Shown here: positions 33,612 to 42,674 of the stretch, piece after piece
How the letters are laid out: each line of letters starts with the position of its first letter
Numbering within the stretch: the stretch's first letter is position 1
Assembly (NCBI RefSeq): GCF_024170405.1
Contig: NZ_JALJYC010000002.1
Location: 106,520 to 170,519, forward strand
Direction: 5' to 3'
DNA: 64,000 bases
Origin: Neisseria perflava
GTDB lineage: Bacteria; Pseudomonadota; Gammaproteobacteria; Burkholderiales; Neisseriaceae
Translations under genes and position numbers: made by a program
The notes under the pieces: model-generated
The model's database searches: none
What the model saw: only the letters and a program-made list of their open reading frames with translations
Told to the model about the DNA's origin: nothing

Positions 33612-34865
33612 CTATTTAAACGCCTCTTTATTCTTATCGTTTTCAATCCATGCCTGATGTGAGCAGCCCCACAGCAGCACAATACCGCACACTGTCGACG
33701 TCAGCATCATGCCCGCCATCACCAGCGCCGAACCGTTGTGCAGCCAAGTGGTCAGCAAGCCCATGCTCGCGCCAATCACCGACTGGCACACGCCCAGCAC
33801 CGCATTGGCGCTGCCGCCCTCGGCCTTAAAGTAAGCCATAAAACAGGCCTGCGTATTCGCGCCGACCAAACCCTGCGTGCCCACGGAAAACATCACGCAC
33901 ATCACCAGCGCCCACAAAGGCGGCAGTTTCAGCAGCAAAACCAGCAAAACCATCGTCAGGTTGGCGGTAAACTGCATGATAATGCCCCAGCGCAGGATAT
34001 TCTGCGGGTGGACACCCGTTTTCAAGCGCCACGCGGTCACGCGGTTAAACGTCGCCATCGTAATGATGTTCAGCGCAAACACCAGCGCGTAGCCGTGCGA
34101 CGACAGGCCGTAGAGCTTCATATACACAAACGACGATTCGGTCAGAAAGGCAAACATCGAGGCAAAGCTGAAGGCTTGGAAAAACAGAAAACCCATCGCT
34201 CCGCGCGTACTCAAAACCCGTTTGAAACGCCCCGCCACCACGCCGAAAATATCCGCGCCGATTTTATCGGTTTTCACCGGCGCAGGCAAAAAGCGCCGGA
34301 TTAACACCAGCAGCAACAGGGTATAAACCATCAAAAAGCCGAAAATCGAGCGCCAGCCGCCAATCATCAGCAACACCGAACCCAACATCGGCGACATCAG
34401 CGGCACAATCATCAGGATAATGCCGATGAGCGCAAACATCTGCGCTGCCTGACGGCCGTCGTAATAATCGCGCACCGTCGCGCCGACCACCACCACCGTC
34501 ATGCCCGCCCCAAACGCCTGCACCGCCCGCAACAGCAGCAGCTGCTCCGCCGACGTGATAAAAATCAACCCGATGACGCTGACCAAATGCACCGCCAGCC
34601 CCGCCAGCGCCACCGGCTTGCGCCCCTTGATGTCCGACACCGAACCGCCGATGAGCTGGCCGAAGGCCACGCCGAACAAAAACATGCCCAAGCTTTGCTC
34701 AATACGGTGGATGTCCGCACCCAGCGCCTGCGCCATTTCGGGAATGGCGGGCAGATAAGCGTCGGTAGAAAACGGCATCAGCGCCACCAACATCGCCATC
34801 AGCAAAGCCATCTGCTTTTGCGGCAGCGGAAGCGGCAGATTGCCGTTTGTTTTGGGTTCCGTCAT
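33612..34865 (-). CDS. Bcr/CflA family drug-efflux MFS transporter
   Basis: 417 residues with 12 predicted membrane segments. The first segment carries the Bcr/CflA signature PFSTDAYLPAIPEMAQALG, and motif A appears as GGSVSDIKGRKPVALAG between TM2 and TM3. It is a proton-driven exporter of drugs or metabolites such as bicyclomycin, chloramphenicol or cysteine-related compounds; the substrate is not predictable. An Arg/Lys-poor start MTEPKTNGNLP is preceded by GAGAGGATTCT. Its upstream side abuts a MITE-like element. Confidence 0.9.
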   Translation of the reverse strand: MTEPKTNGNLPLPLPQKQMALLMAMLVALMPFSTDAYLPAIPEMAQALGADIHRIEQSLGMFLFGVAFGQLIGGSVSDIKGRKPVALAGLAVHLVSVIGLIFITSAEQLLLLRAVQAFGAGMTVVVVGATVRDYYDGRQAAQMFALIGIILMIVPLMSPMLGSVLLMIGGWRSIFGFLMVYTLLLLVLIRRFLPAPVKTDKIGADIFGVVAGRFKRVLSTRGAMGFLFFQAFSFASMFAFLTESSFVYMKLYGLSSHGYALVFALNIITMATFNRVTAWRLKTGVHPQNILRWGIIMQFTANLTMVLLVLLLKLPPLWALVMCVMFSVGTQGLVGANTQACFMAYFKAEGGSANAVLGVCQSVIGASMGLLTTWLHNGSALVMAGMMLTSTVCGIVLLWGCSHQAWIENDKNKEAFK

Positions 34866-34898
34866 AGAATCCTCTCGTTAAGAATAAAATAAACCGCG

Positions 34899-35063
34899 CT
34901 AGGGGCTGTTGGCCGTTCATCCGTGAAACAGATTTTCGAGTAAAAAAGCGCGGATGCAAGGCCAAAAGCACAGCAAGGTTGAACACCTTGCGCGCATTTT
35001 CAACGCAGCAGACACGCTTTTTTGCCGAAAAGATGTCGCAGATGAACGGCCAACAGCCCCTAG
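34899..35063. mobile_element. MITE-like foldback element, copy 1 (165 bp)
   Basis: It has perfect 23-bp terminal inverted repeats that begin CTAGGGGCTGTTGGCC. The interior is also largely palindromic and centred on GCAAGG-TTGAACA-CCTTGC. A second, diverged copy of identical length lies at 61087-61251. There is no coding capacity; probably non-autonomous. Confidence 0.8.
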
Positions 35064-35146
35064 ATGATTGAATCAAAATAGAATAGTGGCGGGATTATAC
35101 ACGATTTTCAGACGGCCTTTAAGCTATTCGATATACGGACGTACCC

Positions 35147-35259
35147 GTAGGGTGGGCACTCGTTGCCCACGCGATTATCAGAAATAAATCGGTTGTCCGA
35201 CCCGTTCACAAACCAATATAAGAAACCGAATACCGCGTGGGCATAAATGCCCACCCTAC
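35147..35259. repeat. GTAG-headed double-hairpin (REP/BIME-like) repeat
   Basis: GTAGGGTGGGCACTCGTTGCCC at the left and GGGCATAAATGCCCACCCTAC at the right are inverted with respect to each other, and each can fold on itself. Confidence 0.75.
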
Positions 35260-35301
35260 ACGGATTTGCTTGCTGCTTGGGCTTTCCAATCCTTTTACGG
35301 C

Positions 35302-35340
35302 AAATGCCGTCTGAAAACTCATGATTTTCAGACGGCATTT
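35302..35340. terminator. DUS-pair terminator with AT-type arms
   Basis: AAATGCCGTCTGAAAA and TTTTCAGACGGCATTT, downstream of the outer-membrane factor gene. Confidence 0.8.
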
Positions 35341-35358
35341 TCCTTATCCGCGCCCCGT

Positions 35359-36834
35359 TTACTGCGCCGTGTCCGGCACATTGCCCACGGCTTTATTGAT
35401 GGCGACATAGCGCGTATTCAGACGGCCCAAGCTGTCGGCCAAATCGCGCCGCGCCTGCAAATAGCTGCGCTGGCTGTCAAGCACGCTTGAAAAATCTTCC
35501 ATGCCGCGTTTGTAGCGCGCCTCGGTCAGGCGGTAGGCTTCGCCTGCGGTGGCGGCACGTTTTTGCAGGGCTTGGTATTGCTGCTGCTCGGCGGCGTAGG
35601 CGGTCAGGGCTTCGTCGATTTCTTTCCATGCGCTCAAGACGGTTTTTTGGTAGGCAACGGCGGCTTCCTGCTGTTGCAGCTCGCGCAGTTTGACGGTGGA
35701 GACTCGGCGGCCGTGGTCGAAAATCGGCAAATCCAAAGTCGGGCCGATCGACCAAGTGCGGCTGCCCCACTCGCCGAAACTGCTGCCGCTCAAGGCTTCT
35801 GTGCCGAATTTCGCGCCGATGCGGATGCTCGGATAGAGCGCGGCTTTGGCCACGCCGATGTCGGCGGTGGCGCTGTGCAGCTTGGCTTCGGCGGCGAGGA
35901 TGTCGGGACGGCGGCGGGCGACTTCGGAGGGCAGGCCGATGGCCAAATCGGGCAGTTTGGCGGCGGGCATGGTGCGGCTGTCGTCCAATAAATCGTTTAA
36001 CACGCCCGGCCGTTCGCCCAATAATAGGGTCAGCTTGCCGATATAGGCGCTCTCCTGCGCCTGCAATGCGGGCAGTTGCGCTTGCAGGGCGGCCAGCTCG
36101 GTGCGCTGGCGCTGCATGTCGATGTGGTTGTTCATGCCTTTGGCAACGCGGGAGGCGAGCAAATTGGTCTTTTCAGTCAGGGCGCGGATGTCTTCTTTCA
36201 TCAGGCGGATTTGCGTTTGCGTGGTGCGCAGCTCGGCATAGTTTTGCGCCACTTCCGCCGCCAGCGTCAGCCGCGCCCAATCCAACAGCGCACCCTGCTC
36301 TTGCACTGCGGCGTCGGCGGATTCGACGCCGCGGCTGATGCGCCCCCATAAATCAGGTTCCCACGAGGCGTCGAAACCGACTTGATAAAGATTATACGGC
36401 GAGGCCAATGCGCCGATATAGCGGCTGCCGTTACTGCCGCCGAGCAGATTAATCATGCGTGTGCTTGAGCCGTCTTCGCTCAAGCGGTTGCGGGTGGCGC
36501 TGCCGCTCAAGTTGACATCAGGGCCGTATTGCGCGGCGGTGCCGACGCGCTGCATACGCGCTTGGGCAGAGTGCAGCGCGGCGGTTTGTACGTCCAAACC
36601 ATTGGCCAGGGCGTGGCTTTCCAGTTGGTTGAGCACGGGGTCGTTCAACGCCGTCCACCAGTCGGCGAGCAATACGGCGTCGCTGATTTTGGGCAGCTGC
36701 AAGGCAGTGCCGTTGTGCTGGCCTTGCCAAGTATCGGCGCTTTCGACTTTGGGTTGTTGGAAATTCGGGCCGACGGTACAGGCGGAGAGAGCGAGTGCGG
36801 CGGCTAAGGGAAGCAGGCGGGAAATGGGTTTCAT
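35359..36834 (-). CDS. Outer-membrane efflux lipoprotein (TolC/NodT family)
   Basis: 491 residues with lipobox LSAC (Cys19) and the family start TVGPNFQQPKVESADTWQ. Two outer-membrane-efflux repeats follow, with long coiled-coil helices (VAQNYAELRTTQTQIRLMKED; ELQQQEAAVAYQKTVLSAWK). It provides the outer-membrane duct of a tripartite pump and is the last gene of the YbhGFSR-like cluster. E. coli ybhGFSR lacks a dedicated duct, so this arrangement completes the machine. Confidence 0.92.
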   Translation of the reverse strand: MKPISRLLPLAAALALSACTVGPNFQQPKVESADTWQGQHNGTALQLPKISDAVLLADWWTALNDPVLNQLESHALANGLDVQTAALHSAQARMQRVGTAAQYGPDVNLSGSATRNRLSEDGSSTRMINLLGGSNGSRYIGALASPYNLYQVGFDASWEPDLWGRISRGVESADAAVQEQGALLDWARLTLAAEVAQNYAELRTTQTQIRLMKEDIRALTEKTNLLASRVAKGMNNHIDMQRQRTELAALQAQLPALQAQESAYIGKLTLLLGERPGVLNDLLDDSRTMPAAKLPDLAIGLPSEVARRRPDILAAEAKLHSATADIGVAKAALYPSIRIGAKFGTEALSGSSFGEWGSRTWSIGPTLDLPIFDHGRRVSTVKLRELQQQEAAVAYQKTVLSAWKEIDEALTAYAAEQQQYQALQKRAATAGEAYRLTEARYKRGMEDFSSVLDSQRSYLQARRDLADSLGRLNTRYVAINKAVGNVPDTAQ

Positions 36835-36848
36835 GATGTTTTTTCCTG

Positions 36849-36888
36849 TTTTCCGACGGCCTTGAAATCGGGAAAGGCCGTCGGAAAA
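36849..36888. terminator. Hairpin of two identically mutated DUS arms
   Basis: TTTTCCGACGGCCTT and AAGGCCGTCGGAAAA form a perfect 15-bp stem. Both arms carry the same change (TCGGAA for TCTGAA), so pairing is kept while the DUS core is lost. Confidence 0.75.
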
Positions 36889-36897
36889 ATAAGGTTT

Positions 36898-38001
36898 TTA
36901 CGACAATTTATTGCGGAACAGCCATGCCGCCAGCGGCAGGGTCAGCGCGGCAATCACAATCAGCGGGATAAAGTTGTGCGCAATCTGGCCGAATCCCGCG
37001 CCCTCCAGATAGACGCGGCGGATGATTTCAATACCGAAACGCAGCGGGTTGACAATGGTGGCCGTCTGAAGGATTTGCGGCATGTTTTTCACCGCTGTCA
37101 GCATGCCCGAGAGCAAAATCATCGGCATAATCAGCACAAAAGTGTACAGCATGGCTTGCTGCATAGTGGACGACAGCGCGGAAATCGACAGGCCGATACC
37201 CACTGCCGCCAGCGTAAAGCTCAACAGCCCCAGATACATCAGCCACAGCGAACCGGCCATCGGCACTTCAAACCAAAAACGGATAATCAGCAAAATCAGC
37301 GTCGATTGCAGCAACCCGACGCACACCGAGGGCACGGCCTTACCAATGAGGATTTGAAACGGCGTCAGCGGCGTCACCAAAAGCTGGTCAAACGTACCCT
37401 GTTCTCGTTCGCGCGCCACCGACAAAGCCGCCAGCAGCAGCGTCTGCATCACGCTGAGGGAAGCAATCAGCGCGGGCATAATCACCCAGCGCGTTTCCTG
37501 ATTCGGGTTGTACCACATGCGCCGCACCACGGTGATTTGCGGGGCTTTGCCGCTGCGTTCCTGATTGTAGGCCGCCACGATATTCGACAGATAAGTGGCG
37601 GCGAAACCGGCGGTGGTCGAGTTGCGCCCGTCGAGAATCACCTGCAAGGGCGCGGCTTGGCCGTCTGAAAGCCTGCTTTCAAAATCAGACGGAATGCTCA
37701 ATACCAATAAGGCCTTGCCGCTGTTGACGGTATCGGCGATCTGATTGGCCGAGTCCAGCGTCGCCACGCGCTCAAACACGCCCGTACCGTCCAAATCCGC
37801 CACCAGCTTCGTGGCAGCCGCACCGTGGCTCTGGTCAAGCAGCGTGTAAGGCACATGGTTCAAATCGTAAGTGGCGGCGTAGCCGAACAACAGCGATTGC
37901 AGCAACACCGGCACAAACAGTGTTACGCGGTTGGCAGGGTCTTTAAAAACCGCCAAAAATTCTTTTTTAATCAGGGCAAAGATTTGCCAAATGGTTTCCA
38001 T
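36898..38001 (-). CDS. ybhR: ABC exporter permease, YbhR-like
   Basis: 367 residues of the ABC-2 permease family. One N-terminal membrane segment (about 25-45), a large periplasmic domain (about 46-175) and five C-terminal segments follow the YbhR/YhhJ layout, with AREREQGTFDQLLVTPL in the coupling region. GGAAATATT precedes the ATG. It lies 23 bases after ybhS and pairs with it as a heterodimeric transmembrane unit. An in-frame DUS near residue 110 encodes SDGQAAP. Confidence 0.87.
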   Translation of the reverse strand: METIWQIFALIKKEFLAVFKDPANRVTLFVPVLLQSLLFGYAATYDLNHVPYTLLDQSHGAAATKLVADLDGTGVFERVATLDSANQIADTVNSGKALLVLSIPSDFESRLSDGQAAPLQVILDGRNSTTAGFAATYLSNIVAAYNQERSGKAPQITVVRRMWYNPNQETRWVIMPALIASLSVMQTLLLAALSVAREREQGTFDQLLVTPLTPFQILIGKAVPSVCVGLLQSTLILLIIRFWFEVPMAGSLWLMYLGLLSFTLAAVGIGLSISALSSTMQQAMLYTFVLIMPMILLSGMLTAVKNMPQILQTATIVNPLRFGIEIIRRVYLEGAGFGQIAHNFIPLIVIAALTLPLAAWLFRNKLS

Positions 38002-38024
38002 AATATTTCCGTTTTCAGACGGCC

Positions 38025-39152
38025 TTAATCCAGTTTTTTACGCAACATCCGCGCCGACAGCCAAACCAAGGCCGCCGCATACGCCGCCAAAATCAGACAG
38101 TTTTTCACAATCATCGGCCAGTAGTTTCCGCCGAGGAACAACATTTTCACCAGCTCCATAAAATACGTTGCCGGCAGCGCATAGCTGATGGTCTGCATGA
38201 CTGCCGACATATTGCGGATGTCGAACACAAAGCCCGACAACATCATCGCCGGCATAAAGCCTGCCATCATCGCAATCTGGCTGGCTTGGAACTGGTTGCG
38301 CGTAATACCCGAAATCACCAGCCCGGTACACAGCGACACCAACAGATACAGCATAGACGACAACACAATTACCCCCAACGAGCCGCGCATCGGTACTTCA
38401 AACAGCCAATACGACATGCCCAAGCACACCGCCACATCTATCATACCGACAAACACATACGGCGTGAGCTTGGCCAGCGCGATTTCCATCGGGCGCACGG
38501 GGGTGACAAATAAGGATTCCAGCGTGCCGCGCTCCCATTCGCGCGCAATCAGAAGCGAGGTCAGGAACGCGCCGATTAAGGTCAATACCAGCACCAGCAG
38601 ACCGGGCACTAGATACCAAGTGCTGATAGAAGCCTCGTTAAACCACATCCGCTGCACGATGGTCACGCCGCTGCCGCCCGATACGCCGCTGCGGTCGAGC
38701 GCGTGTTGCGCCCACATCGCAATCGCGCCGTTGACATAGCCCTCGACGGTCTGGCCGGTGGTGGCATCCACCCCGTTTAAAATCAGCTGCACTTGGGCAT
38801 TGCCCGCTTTCAGGCGCTCATCAAAATCCGACGGCAGGCGCACGATCGCATCGACTTTGCCGTTTTCCAACAAGGTTTCGGCCGTCTGAAAATCGCCGAC
38901 GCGGATGGGGTTGAGGTATTTCGAACCTTGCATGCCCGATAATACGTTTTGCGCCGTCGGCGTGGGATTGTCGAGCACCACCGCCACCGGCGCGTTGCTC
39001 ACGTCAAACGACAGGCCGTAGCCGAACAGCAGAATCAGCGCTGCCGGCAGCAGCAGCCCCACCATCAGATTGCTCTTGTCGCGCAACATCTGATGGGTTT
39101 CCTTTTTTACCAAAGCGGTGTAGCGGCGGATAAAGCCGGTCAGGTCAAACAT
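38025..39152 (-). CDS. ybhS: ABC exporter permease, YbhS-like
   Basis: 375 residues with the same topology as its neighbour. The signature AREWERGTLESLFVTPVRPM and the periplasmic part with LILNGVDATTGQTVEGYVNG are typical of the DrrB/YadH-like ABC-2 group. One DUS is read in frame in the periplasmic domain (FQTAETLL). E. coli YbhSR with YbhF and YbhG affects sensitivity to cefoperazone, chloramphenicol and cations. Substrate here unknown. Confidence 0.87.
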   Translation of the reverse strand: MFDLTGFIRRYTALVKKETHQMLRDKSNLMVGLLLPAALILLFGYGLSFDVSNAPVAVVLDNPTPTAQNVLSGMQGSKYLNPIRVGDFQTAETLLENGKVDAIVRLPSDFDERLKAGNAQVQLILNGVDATTGQTVEGYVNGAIAMWAQHALDRSGVSGGSGVTIVQRMWFNEASISTWYLVPGLLVLVLTLIGAFLTSLLIAREWERGTLESLFVTPVRPMEIALAKLTPYVFVGMIDVAVCLGMSYWLFEVPMRGSLGVIVLSSMLYLLVSLCTGLVISGITRNQFQASQIAMMAGFMPAMMLSGFVFDIRNMSAVMQTISYALPATYFMELVKMLFLGGNYWPMIVKNCLILAAYAAALVWLSARMLRKKLD

Positions 39153-39186
39153 GGTTTTGCTTTCGTTTTCAGACGGCCTTTAAGCC

Positions 39187-39255
39187 GTAGGGTGGGTTTT
39201 AACCCACCATCACATGTTACTTGGCGGATAAATGGTGGGTTAAAACCCACCCTAC
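39187..39255. repeat. GTAG-headed double-hairpin repeat inside the ybh operon
   Basis: GTAGGGTGGGTTTTAACCCACC at the left and GGTGGGTTAAAACCCACCCTAC at the right. It lies between ybhF and ybhS. Confidence 0.8.
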
Positions 39256-39261
39256 CGCTTT

Positions 39262-41040
39262 TCAGACGGCCTTTCCCCGCCCCTGCTCCACAATCGCGAT
39301 AAACGCGCTGTTCATATTCTGCGCCGCTGCGCCGCCCGCCTGTTGGCGCACTTGGTCTGGCGTGCCGATGGCCAGCAGCTTGCCCGCGTCCTGAATCATA
39401 ATGCGGTCGCAGTATTCGGCCTCTTCCATAAAATGCGTGGTGATAATGATGGTCACGCCGCTTTGCGACAGGCGCGTAATCGTGCGCCAAAATTCGCGCC
39501 GCGCCAAAGGGTCAATGCCGCTGGTGGGCTCGTCGAGAAACAGAATACTCGGTTCATGCAACAGCCCCACCGCCATCGACAGGCGCTGTTTGTAGCCGGT
39601 GGGCAGAATGCCGCTGAGCGCGTCGCCGTCCAGCTCGAACTGTTCCATCACGGCATTTATCCGCGTCTGCAAACGCTTGCCGCGCAAGCCGTAAGCACCG
39701 CCGAAAAAGGTCAGGTTTTCTTTCACCGACAAATTGCCGTAAAGCGAAAATTTCTGCGCCACATAGCCCAAATTGGCACGGGCTTGGGCGCGGGCGGTGC
39801 GCAGGTTCATGCCGGCCACTTCCAAATGGCCGCTGCTGGCGGGCAGCAGGCCGCACAACATGCGGAAGGTGGTGGTTTTGCCCGCGCCGTTGGGCCCGAG
39901 CAGGCCGAAAATCTCGCCTTTGGACACGGCAAACGAGGTGCTGGCGACGGCGGTAAAATCGCCGAAGGTGCGCACCAAATCTTTGACCGCGATAATCGGT
40001 TTATCGTTGTCGGCCTGTTTTTCAGACGGCCTTTCCGCCGTATCCGACTCATCCGAGGCCGTCTGAACGCCCGAACCGTGCGCCGCTCCATGCGCCGCCG
40101 CGTGTTGGCGCAACAGCAGCATAAAAGTGTCTTCCAATTCCGCTTTGCGTGGCGTAACGGTCAAATCCGGCAGCAGCGCGGCGATGTCTTGCTCCGTCGC
40201 GTCGGGCTGGCGCACAAAATCCACCGCGCCGCCCTGTGGCACGGCATCAATCACCACATCCGCTGCGTCATACAGCTTGGCCTGAACTTCCCGCGCCGGT
40301 ACGCCTTGCGGCGGCATCACGCGAAAGGTCATGCCTTCGGTGCGGCTTTTAAGCGCGGCGGGCGTGCCGTCGGCCAACACCACGCCCTGATTCATCACAA
40401 ACACCTGCTCGCAACGTTCGGCCTCGTCCATATAAGACGTACTTACCAATACGCTGAGTTTTTCCTCTTCCACCAGCTGCATGACGATTTTCCACAAATC
40501 GCGGCGCGACAGCGGGTCAACGCCCACACTCGGCTCATCCAACAGCAACAGCTCGGGCGTGCGCACCAGCGTGCAGGCCAAGCCCAGCTTCTGCTTCATC
40601 CCGCCCGATAGCTTGCCCGCCGGACGGTCGGTAAAACGCTGCATATCCACCATTTCCAGCATTTTTTTAAAACGCGCCGCGCGTACATCTAGCGGCACGC
40701 CGTGCAAATCGGCATACAGATCCAGATTTTCCTGCACGCTCAAATCTTCATACAGGCCGAAACGCTGCGGCATGTAGCTGATTTTATCCTGCACCGTCTG
40801 CGGGTTTTGCGCCACATCCGTACCGAGCACGTTCAGACGGCCGCCGTCGGGCTTGAGCAGCCCGGCAATCATGCGCATGACGGTGGTTTTGCCCGCCCCG
40901 TCGGGGCCGACCAGCGCGGTTAAGCGGCCTTTTTCCACCGACAGGCTCACCCTGTCCACCGCATTGAAGGGCTTACCGTCGGGGGCGTTGAAAATTTTAA
41001 TCAGGCCGTCTGAAACGACGGTGTGGACGGGTGTGTTCAT
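39262..41040 (-). CDS. ybhF: Dual ATP-binding ABC protein, YbhF-like
   Basis: 592 residues with two complete nucleotide-binding domains. The first has Walker A GPDGAGKTT (about residue 43), signature LSGGMKQKL and Walker B LLLLDEPSVGVDPLS. The second (about 350-590) has Walker A GPNGAGKTT, SILFLDEPTSGIDPLA and H-loop TTHFMEEAE; its signature is degenerate (ILPTGYKQRLS). The linker between them (about 322-345) is encoded by an inverted DUS pair (40021-40067), giving QTASDESDTAERPSE. Further DUS cores occur in the first domain. It energises the YbhS/YbhR channel. Confidence 0.9.
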   Translation of the reverse strand: MNTPVHTVVSDGLIKIFNAPDGKPFNAVDRVSLSVEKGRLTALVGPDGAGKTTVMRMIAGLLKPDGGRLNVLGTDVAQNPQTVQDKISYMPQRFGLYEDLSVQENLDLYADLHGVPLDVRAARFKKMLEMVDMQRFTDRPAGKLSGGMKQKLGLACTLVRTPELLLLDEPSVGVDPLSRRDLWKIVMQLVEEEKLSVLVSTSYMDEAERCEQVFVMNQGVVLADGTPAALKSRTEGMTFRVMPPQGVPAREVQAKLYDAADVVIDAVPQGGAVDFVRQPDATEQDIAALLPDLTVTPRKAELEDTFMLLLRQHAAAHGAAHGSGVQTASDESDTAERPSEKQADNDKPIIAVKDLVRTFGDFTAVASTSFAVSKGEIFGLLGPNGAGKTTTFRMLCGLLPASSGHLEVAGMNLRTARAQARANLGYVAQKFSLYGNLSVKENLTFFGGAYGLRGKRLQTRINAVMEQFELDGDALSGILPTGYKQRLSMAVGLLHEPSILFLDEPTSGIDPLARREFWRTITRLSQSGVTIIITTHFMEEAEYCDRIMIQDAGKLLAIGTPDQVRQQAGGAAAQNMNSAFIAIVEQGRGKAV

Positions 41041-41092
41041 AGAAATCAGTCAAATATTGCTGTTTTGGGTTCAGGCCGCAGCACTGCTCGGT

Positions 41093-41155
41093 GTAGGTTG
41101 GGATGAAATCCCAACAGAAATCTAGGTATCGTTGGGTTTACAACCCAACCTATAC
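41093..41155. repeat. GTAG-headed double-hairpin repeat
   Basis: GTAGGTTGGGATGAAATCCCAAC, then GTTGGGTTTACAACCCAACCTAT; inverted arms, each with its own hairpin. Confidence 0.75.
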
Positions 41156-41165
41156 GCTATTTAAC

Positions 41166-41483
41166 GTGAGTTCAGGATAAACGTTTTGAATATTTTATTA
41201 TTTTCAGAATCATACGAAATCCCAGCAGACAGAAAATCGCCAGATTTTCGTCATTAGCTGCGCAAGTCCGCTACGCTACCCCCGCGCAGGCGGGAATCCA
41301 GACGTTTGAGCTTCTGATACTTTAAAAACATTACAGAAATACTGGGCTTCTGGATTCCCGCCTGCGCGGGGGTAGCGTAGCGGACTTGCGCAGCTAATGA
41401 CGAATCCTCGCGGATCCTGTCTGCCGGAAGAAACACGTTTCTGAAATTTAAAAAAATATTCTATCTGCTTATCCCGAACTCAC
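41166..41483. mobile_element. Nested dRS3/NIME-like element, copy A
   Basis: Outer inverted repeats GTGAGTTCAGGATAA (41166-41180) and its near-complement (41469-41483, 14 of 15). Inside, a perfect 55-bp inverted repeat (41248-41302 with 41349-41403) contains the dRS3-like half GCGCAGGCGGGAATCC. Relative to copy B both arms carry the same additional block of about 25 bp (AGCTGCGCAAGTCCGCTACG...). No coding capacity. Confidence 0.8.
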
Positions 41484-41488
41484 AGCCT

Positions 41489-42496
41489 TTAATGCGCCGC
41501 CACCGCTGTATGCAGTTTCACCGTCGCCGGCTGCCCCATGCGCAGGGCATTGGCCTTGTCATCGACGTTAACGCGCACTTCATACACCAAACTCGAGCGC
41601 AGCTCGGTGGTCTGCACTGCTTTGGGGGTAAATTCGGCGACCGAAGAAATATAGCCGACCGTGCCCTTCACCGGCTTATCCGGCGCGGAATCGGTGGTTA
41701 CGTCCGCGTTCATGCCCTCGCGCACTTTGTCCAAATCAGTTTCGCTGACATACACGCGCACCCATTTGGGCGAGGACAACGCCAGCGTATAAACCGGCGT
41801 TTGCGGTGAAGCCATATCGCCCGGCTCCAGCAGGCGCGAGCGTACCACCGCATCGACCGGCGCTTTCAGTTCGCCCTGACCGATTTGGTAGTCCAGCAAA
41901 TCTTTTTTCGCCTTCAAGGCTTTCACTTGCGCGGCAGCAGCAGCGATGTCTTCCTTGCGCAGGCCTTCTTCCAGCAAACGCAGTGCGTCGCAGCTCTCGT
42001 CGGCCTGCGCCTGCGCCACTTTCAGGGCGCTTTTGGCCGCGTCCAACTCGTGTACGCTGGTGGCCTTGCCGTCGGTATCGGCCGCAATCGCCTGCAAACG
42101 CGCCAAATCGCCTTTGGCCTGAACCACCTGCGCCTCGGCCGCTTTCAGACGGCTTTGCCCTTGGGTAATTTCCTGACGGCGCGAACCGTTTTTCAAACGC
42201 TCAAAATTGGCCTGCTGCGCCTGAATCTGCGCTTCGGCATCGGCTTTTTGCAATTCCAGCGCCTCAGTGTCCAAATGCCCCACCACCTGCCCGGCGGTCA
42301 CTTTATCACCCTCGTTCACCAGCAATTCGCGGATACGGCCGCTGCCGTCAAACGACAGCGATACCTGGCGGATATCCACATTGCCGTTTAACACCAGCTC
42401 GGCGGGGTTTTCGGCAGTATGGTGCTGCCAATAATAGATACCGCCGCCAATCAGCGCGGCGGCCGCAACAGCGGCAATTACGGTTTTTTTATTCAT
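41489..42496 (-). CDS. ybhG: HlyD-family periplasmic adaptor, YbhG-like
   Basis: 335 residues. One N-terminal membrane anchor (about 5-24) is followed by LNGNVDIRQVSLSFDGSGRI, the strongly conserved YbhG start of the lipoyl domain. A long coiled-coil hairpin (about 75-200) and DAVVRSRLLEPGDMASPQTP close the second lipoyl half. AEFTPKAVQT...LVYEVRVNV matches the YbhG C-terminal barrel. It links the inner-membrane ABC unit to the outer-membrane factor encoded three genes on. It is divergent from the TetR gene. Confidence 0.9.
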   Translation of the reverse strand: MNKKTVIAAVAAAALIGGGIYYWQHHTAENPAELVLNGNVDIRQVSLSFDGSGRIRELLVNEGDKVTAGQVVGHLDTEALELQKADAEAQIQAQQANFERLKNGSRRQEITQGQSRLKAAEAQVVQAKGDLARLQAIAADTDGKATSVHELDAAKSALKVAQAQADESCDALRLLEEGLRKEDIAAAAAQVKALKAKKDLLDYQIGQGELKAPVDAVVRSRLLEPGDMASPQTPVYTLALSSPKWVRVYVSETDLDKVREGMNADVTTDSAPDKPVKGTVGYISSVAEFTPKAVQTTELRSSLVYEVRVNVDDKANALRMGQPATVKLHTAVAAH

Positions 42497-42582
42497 ATTC
42501 GGCGTTTCCAGAAGGTTTGAAGGCGGTGTATCCGCGCTCCGGTCTGTTCAATACCGCGCATGATAGCACAGCCGCACTATAA

Positions 42583-42599
42583 TTTAAAATAATTTTAAA
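42583..42599. promoter_or_regulatory. AT-rich palindrome between ybhG and the TetR gene
   Basis: TTTAAAATAATTTTAAA is a perfect 17-bp palindrome in the 178-base divergent promoter region, overlapping a TATAAT (42578-42583). A candidate binding site for the TetR protein. Confidence 0.45.
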
Positions 42600-42674
42600 C
42601 TAAATTTGAATTAAATTTAAATTTCGGGCAAAATAGGCCGTCTGAAAACCCTGTTCAACGCATACAAATCAATA

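Larger units (their letters stand above)
41041..41488. other. Repeat-filled gap between ybhG and ybhF
   Basis: 448 bases with no gene, made of one GTAG-headed repeat (41093-41155) and one large nested inverted-repeat element (41166-41483). They interrupt what would otherwise be a tight operon. Confidence 0.8.

Noticed and set aside
34899..35063. Small-RNA gene or terminator as the explanation for the long hairpin
   Set aside because: Exact terminal repeats and a second copy of equal length at 61087 point to a mobile foldback element.
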